45,008 nucleotides of DNA from Ligilactobacillus aviarius (GTDB taxonomy: Bacteria; Bacillota; Bacilli; Lactobacillales; Lactobacillaceae): positions 1 to 45,008 of the forward strand of contig NZ_LWUD01000017.1 in assembly GCF_001654615.1 (NCBI RefSeq), read 5' to 3'. Positions 15,394 to 23,481 of this stretch are shown here, piece by piece (within the stretch, counting starts at the first letter, position 1; each line of letters starts with the position of its first letter). Under the pieces are notes generated by a model. That model was not told the origin of the DNA. It saw nothing but the letters and a program-made list of their open reading frames with translations, and made no database searches. A program made the position numbers and the translations under genes.

Positions 15394-15404
15394 TTTACTT
15401 CAAA

Positions 15405-16148
15405 TTATTTATTACTTAAAATTTCACCTAACCGTTTTTCAAAAACCGGCAACCAAATTTTCAAGTATCCTTCTTGCGTTGGATGAATGTTATCAAACAT
15501 TGCATTTTTACGAATCTTAGTTGTCGCTAAGACGCCGCAATCATTATACAGATCAATAATTGAAAAATTCCACTTCTGCGATAATTGATATAAAATCTGA
15601 ACCAATTTGGCGTAATTAGGATCCATTAACGTATCAACACACGTGTAAAATGCAATTGGACAATTAAATTTCGTTTGCACTTCATGACACAGAAACTCAA
15701 TCGCTCCAATCGTCGTGTTTAAATCAAAATCATTCGTCTGCGCAATTTCACCTAATTTCTTTCCTTGACGGCCATCGTTGGTTGAAAGTTGGCAAACAAT
15801 CAAATCGTAATTATCATCAGGATCAAAATCGCGGCTAAACCGCGTTACATATGCATCCGTATCATTTCCGGCTAACGTCGTCCCTGACACGGCAGATTTA
15901 ACTGCATCAACCCCATCGCAAGCCTGTAAGTAATCAACAAATGAAATTCCATGCGAAAACGCACCATAGGTAATCGACGATCCTAAAAAGCCGATTTTCC
16001 TTCCTTGCAATGGTGAATCAGCATTATACGTTTGCTTTTCAATCCCAAATTCAGCTAAATTTCCGAATTGATATGGTTGCGAATTTTGCAAACCATCAAC
16101 AAACGCTTGCATTTGAGCACCATTTTCAATTTTTTCCATTCCACTCAA
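15405..16148 (-). CDS. SGNH/GDSL-family hydrolase, last gene of the mdc operon
   Basis: 247 residues with no signal peptide or membrane segment, so probably cytosolic. SGNH blocks are visible: block I KIGFLGSSITYG (nucleophile Ser in GSS), an AVSGTT block with the Gly, CQLSTNDGRQ (Asn), and DNIHPTQEGY with the catalytic Asp/His pair near residue 225. These enzymes hydrolyse carboxyl esters, often acetyl groups. The substrate is not predictable, but membership of a malonate decarboxylase operon suggests an acyl or malonyl ester. The gene begins 12 bp after mdcG. TTG 16148 has AGGA 5 bp upstream; ATG 16139 is an alternative with poorer spacing. Confidence 0.85.
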   Translation of the reverse strand: MSGMEKIENGAQMQAFVDGLQNSQPYQFGNLAEFGIEKQTYNADSPLQGRKIGFLGSSITYGAFSHGISFVDYLQACDGVDAVKSAVSGTTLAGNDTDAYVTRFSRDFDPDDNYDLIVCQLSTNDGRQGKKLGEIAQTNDFDLNTTIGAIEFLCHEVQTKFNCPIAFYTCVDTLMDPNYAKLVQILYQLSQKWNFSIIDLYNDCGVLATTKIRKNAMFDNIHPTQEGYLKIWLPVFEKRLGEILSNK

Positions 16149-16160
16149 CTTCTTCCTGCT

Positions 16161-16811
16161 TCAGCAATGTTTTCCCTGAATTAAATCACTCCAAGGACAA
16201 TTTGAAATAAACGGTCCGGTGCCAGATTTCATCAAAACCTGCTTGCCGTTCTGTTGAACAAACTCTTCTAATGAAAATCCGCGATCATCATTAACCAACT
16301 GAACATCAGCATGCACCGAAAATTGATTCAAATTTTCCCATAACTTTTTCAATTTATCAAACGAAATTTGATGATCAACTTTCAAAACTAAATCAAGATC
16401 GCTTGTTTCCTTTACCATCATATCACCAGTTACGATTTCGTAACCGGCACTTCCAGTAATTCCAAAATCTGCAGATAAAAAGTGTTTACCTTGAATACTT
16501 CGCAAAGCCTGAAAGACAGGAAAACCTTTTCGTGATTCAGGTAGTCGATTAAATTTAAATTGCTCCAACGCCTCATAAGGAGTTACTCGTTTCTGAATCC
16601 TTTGCTTGTTGATTTCAAAAGCAAACCGTTGATTGCGCTGGTTTCCACGCACCCCGACAACAATCTTATTTTTAGAAAGCGGCTTTTGCCGGGTGACGAT
16701 CACCGTTTGAAATTCAGTTAACTTTAACTGGGCCCATTCCGGAAAAGACGATAACTCATCCTTTTCAAGGGTAATTGTTAATAGATCATGCGGATAGACT
16801 AATTGTTCCAT
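16161..16811 (-). CDS. mdcG: Malonate decarboxylase holo-ACP synthase (phosphoribosyl-dephospho-CoA transferase)
   Basis: 216 residues. It transfers the 2'-(5''-triphosphoribosyl)-3'-dephospho-CoA precursor to the serine of the acyl carrier MdcC, releasing pyrophosphate. Nucleotidyltransferase-type motifs are present: GITGSAGYEIVTG at 117-129, SDLDLVL with Asp138 and Asp140 as the likely metal-binding pair, and ADVQLVNDDRGFSLEEF. The C-terminus VLMKSGTGPFIS matches MdcG proteins. ATG 16811 lies 13 bp inside mdcDE, with TGAGGA upstream, so translation is probably coupled. Length is at the short end for MdcG but no key block is missing. Confidence 0.9.
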   Translation of the reverse strand: MEQLVYPHDLLTITLEKDELSSFPEWAQLKLTEFQTVIVTRQKPLSKNKIVVGVRGNQRNQRFAFEINKQRIQKRVTPYEALEQFKFNRLPESRKGFPVFQALRSIQGKHFLSADFGITGSAGYEIVTGDMMVKETSDLDLVLKVDHQISFDKLKKLWENLNQFSVHADVQLVNDDRGFSLEEFVQQNGKQVLMKSGTGPFISNCPWSDLIQGKHC

Positions 16812-18469
16812 TGATCCTCAACGGCTTTCCGCATCTTCAGCGTTGCAACGCGCCCTTCATTAACTGCAATTTCATTCGTATAACGGTAACTTAAATCTGT
16901 TGGTTGCCCCTTTGTACTGTCAATTGCAGCATCAATTTCTTTTTGAATACGGGCAACGTTTTTATCCGAAGCATCCCATGACTTAATACTGTCAATCCGC
17001 TTGTATAATGCCCCTAACTTAGTATAGTTAAAAACGTCATAAGCCATCGCCGGTACATGTTTAGTTGCTTCTTCAAGTTCTTCAATTGTCCGTAAGGTAA
17101 TCCGAGCTGCACTAGCCTTCGACATTGCTTGAATTGTAATTGAATCATCGCCTAGCGCAATCATCCGGTTAGATTGTAGTCCGTGAGCCAGGAATCCGCC
17201 TGAAACTGCATCGCCCGGAATAAAGTCGATTACCGGATGGCCTGCTTGACGCGCCTTCGCATATGCTGCTGCACTTGAAGCCAATGCCACGTTGATTCCA
17301 ATCAATTCTTCCTTGTAGCCGTATGCTTGACTTGGAACATCAACGATACATACAATTGGGCGTTTTTGTTCTTTATCTTGATCTTCTTCAATTACTTGGT
17401 TAACGATTTTAGCAACCGTGAATCCTTCCATTAATCCAACTTCACCAGCCCGAACGCGAGGGAACCGTTTATTTTGAGTATCGGGAACGATTGCAATAAA
17501 TTCTTTTCCATCAACGGTCGCATGTAACACAGTTGAAACTTCGCTCTCCGCATTTTCAATTCCCGTTAACTTTTCAAACCAGAGACGGCCCCGACTCTTA
17601 TCTTTCGGAGTTGATGATTTCTGAGCTTCAACAATATGATGGTTACCCGCTTTAACCGTCGGAAAAAGTTTCCGGTATTCTTCAGTATCCATTGGTTGGT
17701 TAAAATCAATGTCCTTTAATAAACTCAAATAAAAATCAACGTTTTCTGTTCGATGACTATCCTTTTTCGCTTGAATTGCAGCCACAATTGCGTCCTTAAT
17801 CAAGTCAACGTCATCATCAACGATTTCGTCAACTAAGCCCGTTGCTGCCCGTTGCTTGGTTCCTAAAGTATTCCAAATCAAGTTCTTATCTGATGAATCA
17901 AATTCACGAACCCCGGCTTCTTGTTCAATAACTTCTGGTCCGTTCAATGCAACCCGTGCCTCATCCGTTGCAATCAAATATGACATCATTGCACTTGTAA
18001 TCGACATTCCGCCAAACGCGCCGACTCGTCCTGGAACAACCCCAATTACCGGAACATACTTCTTCAACGCAATAATCATGTTTTGAATTTCAGAAATCGA
18101 TAATAAACCATAATTTGCTTCTTGCAACCGAACACCACCAGTATCAAACACAATGATTGGGTATTCTTTGTGGCCGTTTTGATTATCCTTTAAGGTTTGT
18201 TCCAACGCTGCGACAATTTTGGCACCGCCAACTTCACCAATTCCGCCGCCTTGGAAAGCTCCTTCCATTGAGATGACAACTGAATCTAATCCTTTGATTT
18301 GACCCTTCATCAAAATAATTCCATCATCACTTTCCGGAACAATTCCTTGAGGCATCAAATGCGGTGAGTATAAATTATCTAACGGCCCCACAAGTTCGCG
18401 GGCTGTCCCATGATCGAATAATGCTTTTGCACGATCACGTCCATTTAATTCAACAAAACTATTCTCCAT
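16799..18469 (-). CDS. mdcDE: Malonate decarboxylase beta-gamma fusion (carboxyltransferase-type decarboxylase)
   Basis: 556 residues combining MdcD (about 1-290) and MdcE (about 300-556), which are separate proteins in the classical Klebsiella and Pseudomonas systems. Together they decarboxylate malonyl-S-ACP to acetyl-S-ACP and CO2. The beta part has FQGGGIGEVGGAKIVAALE and FDTGGVRLQEANYGLLS plus PGRVGAFGGMS, as in the carboxyltransferase/crotonase fold. The gamma part has FIPGDAVSGGFLAHG, ALGDDSITIQAMS and ASAARITLRTIEE. ATG 18469 overlaps the end of mdcC by 11 bp with GAGGAG upstream. No biotin-binding MKM motif or sodium-pump gene is seen, so this is the soluble biotin-independent type. 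Confidence 0.95.
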   Translation of the reverse strand: MENSFVELNGRDRAKALFDHGTARELVGPLDNLYSPHLMPQGIVPESDDGIILMKGQIKGLDSVVISMEGAFQGGGIGEVGGAKIVAALEQTLKDNQNGHKEYPIIVFDTGGVRLQEANYGLLSISEIQNMIIALKKYVPVIGVVPGRVGAFGGMSITSAMMSYLIATDEARVALNGPEVIEQEAGVREFDSSDKNLIWNTLGTKQRAATGLVDEIVDDDVDLIKDAIVAAIQAKKDSHRTENVDFYLSLLKDIDFNQPMDTEEYRKLFPTVKAGNHHIVEAQKSSTPKDKSRGRLWFEKLTGIENAESEVSTVLHATVDGKEFIAIVPDTQNKRFPRVRAGEVGLMEGFTVAKIVNQVIEEDQDKEQKRPIVCIVDVPSQAYGYKEELIGINVALASSAAAYAKARQAGHPVIDFIPGDAVSGGFLAHGLQSNRMIALGDDSITIQAMSKASAARITLRTIEELEEATKHVPAMAYDVFNYTKLGALYKRIDSIKSWDASDKNVARIQKEIDAAIDSTKGQPTDLSYRYTNEIAVNEGRVATLKMRKAVEDQWNN

Positions 18470-18758
18470 GCTTAATCTCCTCCATTGCTTGTGCCAGCCG
18501 TAAGTTTACTACGCCTGGGGTAGCGCCAAAATCATTAATCTTAAAATCTGCATGTAATGGGTAACGAGCAAAGAAACGGTCTAAAACGTTTTTCCAAACT
18601 TTACCAAAGCCATTGCTTCCGGTTACAATTTCAACCGTTGTTTGCGGATCAGTCGTTGGATAGACCAGGACTTCAAGGTCGCCTGATGCAACGACACCAA
18701 CATGAACCGGCTCCTTCACTTCTTCTTGAGTGTCGAATTTATAATTTAATTTTTCCAT
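18459..18758 (-). CDS. mdcC: Malonate decarboxylase acyl carrier protein (delta subunit)
   Basis: 99 residues, the family's normal length. Ser25 in GVVASGDLEVL is the expected attachment site for the phosphoribosyl-dephospho-CoA arm, the thiol that carries acetyl and malonyl groups. The C-terminal block RFFARYPLHADFKINDFGATPGVVNLRL is typical of MdcC and distinguishes it from the citrate lyase carrier CitD. ATG 18758 has AGGAGGA upstream and starts 12 bp after mdcA. It overlaps mdcDE. Confidence 0.95.
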   Translation of the reverse strand: MEKLNYKFDTQEEVKEPVHVGVVASGDLEVLVYPTTDPQTTVEIVTGSNGFGKVWKNVLDRFFARYPLHADFKINDFGATPGVVNLRLAQAMEEIKHGE

Positions 18759-18770
18759 GATTGATTCCTC

Positions 18771-20414
18771 CTATGACCAGCTTCTGAATTTTGCAGGCGG
18801 ATTATAAAGCCCATCTGACCATTTGACTAAGTCACTCATATTTTGAGCTGCAAGCAACGAACGTTTTGCTTCACCGCGATGAACTCCTAAATCTTCAGGT
18901 AATGCAACGATCCCGCGATTCCGTAAATCTTGAAGCTGGCTTGCATTGCTCCGTAATCCAACCGGAGTTACCCCTGCAATGGCTTCGATTGCAGCTTGCC
19001 GTTCTGCCATACTATCAGTCTTATACAAGTATGCAATTCCTTCTTCAGTTACAATGTGCGTTGTGTCTTCGCTGTAAATCATGATTGGCGCATTTTCCAT
19101 ATTGATTTCTTTTTGAACATCAACTGCATCCAGCTTATCAACAAAGACCGGTTGTTTGTTTGCACCAAACGTTTCAACCATTTGCACAACCAATTTTTGT
19201 CCCTTGTCTAACGGATTATCCGTCGTCTTCATTGCTTGCCAAGCTGGGGTTGAGTGGCGCCGTCCTGTTGGATTGCTTCCCATATTCGGTGCCCCACCAA
19301 AACCAGGAACCCGACCAGCAGTAACCGTTGATGAATTTCCATACTTGTCAATCTGTAATGTCGATCCAATAAACATGTCGATGGCATATTGGCCTGCAAC
19401 TTGCCCTAAGGCGCGGTTGGAACGCATTGAACCATCTTTTCCAACAAAGAAAATATCCGGCCGAGCAGCAATGTATTTTTCCATTCCAACTTCACCACCA
19501 AAGCTGTGAACCGATTCGACCCAGCCGCTTTCAATTGCCGGGATCAACGTTGGAGTTGGGTTAAGTTCCCAGTTTCGACAAATCTTTCCTTTCAAGCCTA
19601 ATTTTTCACCATAGGTTGGTAATAACAATTCAATTGCACTGGTGTTAAAGCCAACTCCGTGATTTAATGATTGAACATTGTGCTTTTCATAAATTCCACG
19701 AATAGCCATCATTGCCATCAAAATTTGAATTTCAGTAATGTTTTGTGGATCACGAGTGAACAACGGTTCCAATTCATACGGCTTATCAGCAGGGATAATC
19801 ACATCAATTTGGTCACCAGGAATATCAACCCGCGGAACTTGGTCAACAATTTCATTGGCCTGAACAATTACAATTCCATTCTTGAAAGCTGCGGATTCAA
19901 CAATTGTTGGCGTTTCTTCGGTATTAAATCCAGTATATAGATTACCGTTGCGGTCTGCTTTTTCAGCCGCAACCAGAACCACATTCGGAATTAAATCAAT
20001 AAACAACCGCCCAAATAATTCCAAGTATGTATGAATTGCGCCGACCTTCATTCGCCCGGATGAAATCATTTGTGAAACCCGGGTACTTTGAGCACCAGAA
20101 TATGCAAAATCAATTTTCGATGCAATTCCCTTATCAAAAATATCAAGATGTTCTGGACGTGAAATACTTGAAATGATCATGTGTAAGTCATGAACTCTTT
20201 CAGGATCAACACTTGCTAAAGTCCGTGAAAGAAAATCAGCCTGTTTTTGATTATCGCCTTCAACTACGACCTTATCGTTGGGTTCAATCAATCGTTCTAA
20301 AATTTCTTTGGCATCCTCTGTCTTGGCAAATTTACCATTCAACAAACTGCTGACTTTTTCCATCCGCGCATTTTTAGCATCGCGCTGCTGTGTCCAACTT
20401 CTTTTAACTTTCAT
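18771..20414 (-). CDS. mdcA: Malonate decarboxylase alpha subunit (acetyl-S-ACP:malonate ACP transferase)
   Basis: 547 residues from ATG 20414. The frame is open to an ATG at 20432, but AGAGGA lies 5 bp before 20414 and nothing good precedes 20432. It exchanges the acetyl group on MdcC for malonate, freeing acetate. Family features include the N-terminal RSWTQQRDAKNAR, the long CoA-transferase-like core with GVGFNTSAIELLLPTYG and WVESVHSFGGEVGMEKY, and GRVPGFGGAPNMGSNPTGRRH near 380. It starts 2 bp after the mdcH stop codon. Confidence 0.95.
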   Translation of the reverse strand: MKVKRSWTQQRDAKNARMEKVSSLLNGKFAKTEDAKEILERLIEPNDKVVVEGDNQKQADFLSRTLASVDPERVHDLHMIISSISRPEHLDIFDKGIASKIDFAYSGAQSTRVSQMISSGRMKVGAIHTYLELFGRLFIDLIPNVVLVAAEKADRNGNLYTGFNTEETPTIVESAAFKNGIVIVQANEIVDQVPRVDIPGDQIDVIIPADKPYELEPLFTRDPQNITEIQILMAMMAIRGIYEKHNVQSLNHGVGFNTSAIELLLPTYGEKLGLKGKICRNWELNPTPTLIPAIESGWVESVHSFGGEVGMEKYIAARPDIFFVGKDGSMRSNRALGQVAGQYAIDMFIGSTLQIDKYGNSSTVTAGRVPGFGGAPNMGSNPTGRRHSTPAWQAMKTTDNPLDKGQKLVVQMVETFGANKQPVFVDKLDAVDVQKEINMENAPIMIYSEDTTHIVTEEGIAYLYKTDSMAERQAAIEAIAGVTPVGLRSNASQLQDLRNRGIVALPEDLGVHRGEAKRSLLAAQNMSDLVKWSDGLYNPPAKFRSWS

Positions 20415-20416
20415 CT

Positions 20417-21322
20417 TTATCCTCTTTTCCATTTTTCAAGTAGAAACAAACTATCTTCTATTCCATAATCATCAATTGCAAAAGTTCGAATATCAGATTT
20501 CGTTTTAATCAGTTTTGAAAATGCATGACCAGGCGAGAATTCAACAATCAAATCCGGCGAAAACTCAAGGGCCACATCCGTCATTTGTTCCCAATATACC
20601 GGGTGAACAAGATTATTTCCGAGATCATATCGAATATCATCTACAGATTGAGTCACCATTCCTGAATAGTTTGTTAAATAACGAATTTGGCTTGGAACAA
20701 TTTGAATCTTTTGCAAATCCGCACTTAATATTTGAGCAACGTTCTTCATTAACGGTGAATGCGACGGAACCGGAACCTTAATTAACTTTGCCGTTTGCGC
20801 GCCGTTTTTTTTAGCTAATTCAATTACCTTTTGAATTGCCGTTAACTTACCTGAAAGCGCAATTTGAACGGCAGAATTTTGATTTGATGCAAAAACTGGT
20901 TCGGTCGGCGAATCAACTTGGGCTACAAGCTGCTCAACCTGCGTTCGGGAAAGGCCAACCACAACTCCCATCCCATAGCCATCATGGTATGCATTTTGCA
21001 TTAACTTTGCCCGTTGATAAACCATTCGGATTGCATCTTCACATCGAAGATTTTCAGCTGCATAAGCTGCACCGAAAACTCCCAGCGAATGACCACCAAC
21101 GATTTGCGGATTGATTCCTGCTTTTTTAAGTCGGTTAACCTGATCAATTTGCAAAGTCAAAATTCCGAGTTGAATCTGAATTGAATCCTGATATACTTCA
21201 TCGGTATCCGTTAATTCAATTCCAGTTAGGTCGTATACCTTATCAATTAAGTTACGTGGAACATTTTGCAACATTCCGGCATGCTGATATCCCTGTCCCG
21301 GAAACATCCAAAATTCACCCAT
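20417..21322 (-). CDS. mdcH: Malonate decarboxylase malonyl-CoA:ACP transacylase
   Basis: 301 residues of the FabD-like acyltransferase fold. It starts the cycle by loading malonyl from malonyl-CoA onto the carrier protein. FPGQGYQHAGM at 7-17 and VGGHSLGVFGAA with nucleophile Ser79 in GHSLG are clear. His188 in VPVPSHSPLM is the expected catalytic histidine. First gene of the minus-strand operon; the divergent mdcR gene and a dyad element lie 30-110 bp upstream. Confidence 0.92.
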   Translation of the reverse strand: MGEFWMFPGQGYQHAGMLQNVPRNLIDKVYDLTGIELTDTDEVYQDSIQIQLGILTLQIDQVNRLKKAGINPQIVGGHSLGVFGAAYAAENLRCEDAIRMVYQRAKLMQNAYHDGYGMGVVVGLSRTQVEQLVAQVDSPTEPVFASNQNSAVQIALSGKLTAIQKVIELAKKNGAQTAKLIKVPVPSHSPLMKNVAQILSADLQKIQIVPSQIRYLTNYSGMVTQSVDDIRYDLGNNLVHPVYWEQMTDVALEFSPDLIVEFSPGHAFSKLIKTKSDIRTFAIDDYGIEDSLFLLEKWKRG

Positions 21323-21341
21323 TTTGATTACCTCTTATCAT

Positions 21342-21353
21342 TTTCTATCCTGA
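21342..21353. promoter_or_regulatory. Shared 12-mer near the mdcH promoter
   Basis: TTTCTATCCTGA occurs here, next to the dyad, and again at 22338-22349 before the AT3-like gene. Both copies are preceded by TCA and one base. A shared regulator site is possible. Confidence 0.4.
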
Positions 21354-21372
21354 TTACAATTTTATTGTAATC
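21352..21372. promoter_or_regulatory. Perfect dyad, probable MdcR operator
   Basis: Nine-bp arms GATTACAAT and ATTGTAATC are separated by TTT. It lies in the divergent mdcH/mdcR intergenic region and overlaps the presumed -35 box of mdcR. The symmetry and position suit LysR-type binding and autoregulation. Confidence 0.7.
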
Positions 21373-21394
21373 TCTTACATAGCCTGCGTATAAT
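21365..21394 (+). promoter_or_regulatory. Probable mdcR promoter
   Basis: TTGTAA (21365-21370, inside the dyad) and TATAAT (21389-21394) are 18 bp apart, 46 bp before the start codon. The overlap would let MdcR repress its own gene. Confidence 0.55.
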
Positions 21395-21439
21395 ATATAT
21401 TAGGCATAACTATTAACCATTTAGTTAAGGATGATCCCA

Positions 21440-22285
21440 ATGAATTTAAATCAATTAACATACTTTTTAATGGTCGTTGACAATGGAAGCGTGACCCAAG
21501 CCGCTAAGAAAGCATTTGTCAGTCAGGCAGCTGTTAGTAAAATGATTCATCAGCTTGAAAACGAACTTGGAACTGAACTTTTCATTCATGAAGGACGCTC
21601 GCTAAAATTAAGCCGTGAAGGAAAACTCTTTTATAGCTACGTTTCAGACAGTTTGCATCTTTTAAACCGCGGTGTTCAATCACTAAACCAAATCGATACT
21701 GATTACTATCCCGTATCGATTCTTTTTAAAGTCGCATCTCCACTGATCGTCAAAATTGTGATGCAAATCAAACAAGAATTACCAAATGTTAAGTTAAATA
21801 TTACCCAACATATCAATGGTGATACCGACCTTGAACAGTTTGACTTTATTGTTAACGATGAACCGCAGCTGCATTTTAAAAGTGAACCTGTCATCACCGA
21901 AGATATTTTGATTGGATGGAATTTCTCATCCGGATCAAAAAAATACGTTACCCTTGATGAACTGCAACAAACCCCGTGTATTGCAATGAGTCCGGGACAC
22001 TCTTTACGCGGAATTTTAGACACTTTTAACGCCGATTTTCATTTAAAAATCGTTCCTCAATATGAAACTGATGATCCGTCAACGATTCGACATTTAATTG
22101 AAAATCAAATCGGCTGGAGTTTTGTGCCGACAAAATCATGGAGCGGAATTAAAGAAAACTTTAATCTTGTTCAACTGCAAAAGAATCTTCCCCACCGAAC
22201 AATCTACTTAAATACCAAGCATCAGCAACTTTCACGTCCTTTACAAGAAGTTCGCAACGAGATTTTTAATGTATTTAACTCGTAA
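21440..22285 (+). CDS. mdcR: LysR-family regulator of malonate decarboxylase
   Basis: 281 residues. The N-terminal helix-turn-helix is typical (MNLNQLTYFLMVVDNGSVTQAAKKAFVSQAAVSKMIHQLE region, residues 1-40), followed by a LysR effector domain (about 90-280). ATG 21440 is chosen because AAGGA lies 8 bp upstream; an ATG at 21431 touches that site. The divergent position next to mdcH and co-direction with mdcB make it the likely sensor of malonate or a malonyl derivative. The effector-domain ligand is inferred, not visible. Confidence 0.85.
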   Translation: MNLNQLTYFLMVVDNGSVTQAAKKAFVSQAAVSKMIHQLENELGTELFIHEGRSLKLSREGKLFYSYVSDSLHLLNRGVQSLNQIDTDYYPVSILFKVASPLIVKIVMQIKQELPNVKLNITQHINGDTDLEQFDFIVNDEPQLHFKSEPVITEDILIGWNFSSGSKKYVTLDELQQTPCIAMSPGHSLRGILDTFNADFHLKIVPQYETDDPSTIRHLIENQIGWSFVPTKSWSGIKENFNLVQLQKNLPHRTIYLNTKHQQLSRPLQEVRNEIFNVFNS

Positions 22286-22337
22286 TCCTATTGAATTTTG
22301 AAAAAAGATTTTGTAGAATGCTTAAAGATTACTTCAC

Positions 22338-22349
22338 TTTCTATCCTGA
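22338..22349. promoter_or_regulatory. Second copy of the shared 12-mer
   Basis: TTTCTATCCTGA upstream of the AT3-like gene. Together with ATAGGAAG at 22357-22364 it forms an imperfect inverted repeat (CTTTCTAT / ATAGGAAG, 10-bp gap) that runs into the ribosome site. Confidence 0.4.
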
Positions 22350-22372
22350 AATCTATATAGGAAGTGGTCCAT

Positions 22373-23479
22373 ATGAATTCAAATCAAAAAGATGAGTATA
22401 TTGCAGATATTGGCGACTACCTAAAAGTTTTCGCTTGTACTGCAGTGATGCTTCAACCAATTCTCGGATTAGTTTTAAAACTCCATCCGTCAGTCGAAAT
22501 TCAATCTCTCGTAGGAGTTCTTTATAACCTTGTAAAATATACTGCTCCAGCCTTTATCTTTGGAATTTTATATACGACTTTACGAACCAATCCTAATTCA
22601 AACTGGCAAGATTATGGCTCATATCTTGGTAAGCAGTGGCATGCCTTGCTTGTTCCGACAATTTGGTGGACTTTAATTTACTTGATTGGAATGCCATGGG
22701 TTCAACAACGTGAACATTTTCATAATTTCAAATCATTCTTATGGCAATTTGTGAATGGAAACGCAGCGCCACATTTATGGTATAACACCATGATGCTTCA
22801 GTTTATTATCTTAATGCCGCTATTTTGGCAATTAGGACGATTTGTGAATAATAATCCGCGGCGTGGAAAGATGGTTGCTTTAATCACAAGTATCCTTTAT
22901 TTGGGATGGCTCATATTTTATGATATTGAGGTTTTTCATGGTCCTCATCAAAATAATTGGTATTTGCTTGATCGAGTCTTTATCAGTTTCATCATTTACG
23001 GTGTTTTTGGTGTTTTAGCATGGAAATTTGCACCTCAAGTCAATCAGTGGCTCCGTAAGCATTGGAAATTGATGGTTGGATTTGTAATTCTAATGTTCTG
23101 CTGGACCAATCTTGAACTTTTTCATTTTGGATTTCCGGTTTCATTAGCAAATGCGCCATACTATAAAGTTTCAATGACCCTGTACTCATTAGGAATCATT
23201 GCCCTCGTTGCCACCCTTTGCATTTGGCATATGGAAGTTAAAAAAGACCGTCTTTTAAAAATTTTCCATTTTCTGGCAACTTATGCATACCGGGCATATT
23301 TATCGAACATTTTTTGGACCCAGATCATTTGGCGGATCACTCCCGCTCAAATTCATACTGTCCATCCAATTCTTTCACTTTTTGTAAATTGGATCATCAC
23401 ATGGATTTTTTCGTTTGCGTCTGCAATCGGCCTTCACGTTGGATGGTCAAAATTAAAATCATTAGTAGGAGTTAAATAA
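22373..23479 (+). CDS. AT3 (acyltransferase-3)-like polytopic membrane protein in the mdc locus
   Basis: 368 residues with about ten predicted helices, the size and helix number of acyltransferase-3 proteins. The N-terminus IADIGDYLKVFACTAVMLQP looks like the AT3 first helix. However, the usual Arg and His of that helix (R-X10-H) are not seen: Lys18 and Gln28-Pro29 occupy the region. Later loops such as WWTLIY, PHLWYNTMMLQFIILMPLFW and AYRAYLSNIFW also resemble the family. ATG 22373 is preferred, with AGGAAG 8 bp upstream; an in-frame GTG at 22364 is less likely. mdcB begins 2 bp after its stop, so it is co-transcribed with prosthetic-group synthesis. It may be an acyltransferase, a degenerate one, or a repurposed transporter. 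Confidence 0.65.
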   Translation: MNSNQKDEYIADIGDYLKVFACTAVMLQPILGLVLKLHPSVEIQSLVGVLYNLVKYTAPAFIFGILYTTLRTNPNSNWQDYGSYLGKQWHALLVPTIWWTLIYLIGMPWVQQREHFHNFKSFLWQFVNGNAAPHLWYNTMMLQFIILMPLFWQLGRFVNNNPRRGKMVALITSILYLGWLIFYDIEVFHGPHQNNWYLLDRVFISFIIYGVFGVLAWKFAPQVNQWLRKHWKLMVGFVILMFCWTNLELFHFGFPVSLANAPYYKVSMTLYSLGIIALVATLCIWHMEVKKDRLLKIFHFLATYAYRAYLSNIFWTQIIWRITPAQIHTVHPILSLFVNWIITWIFSFASAIGLHVGWSKLKSLVGVK

Positions 23480-23481
23480 AA

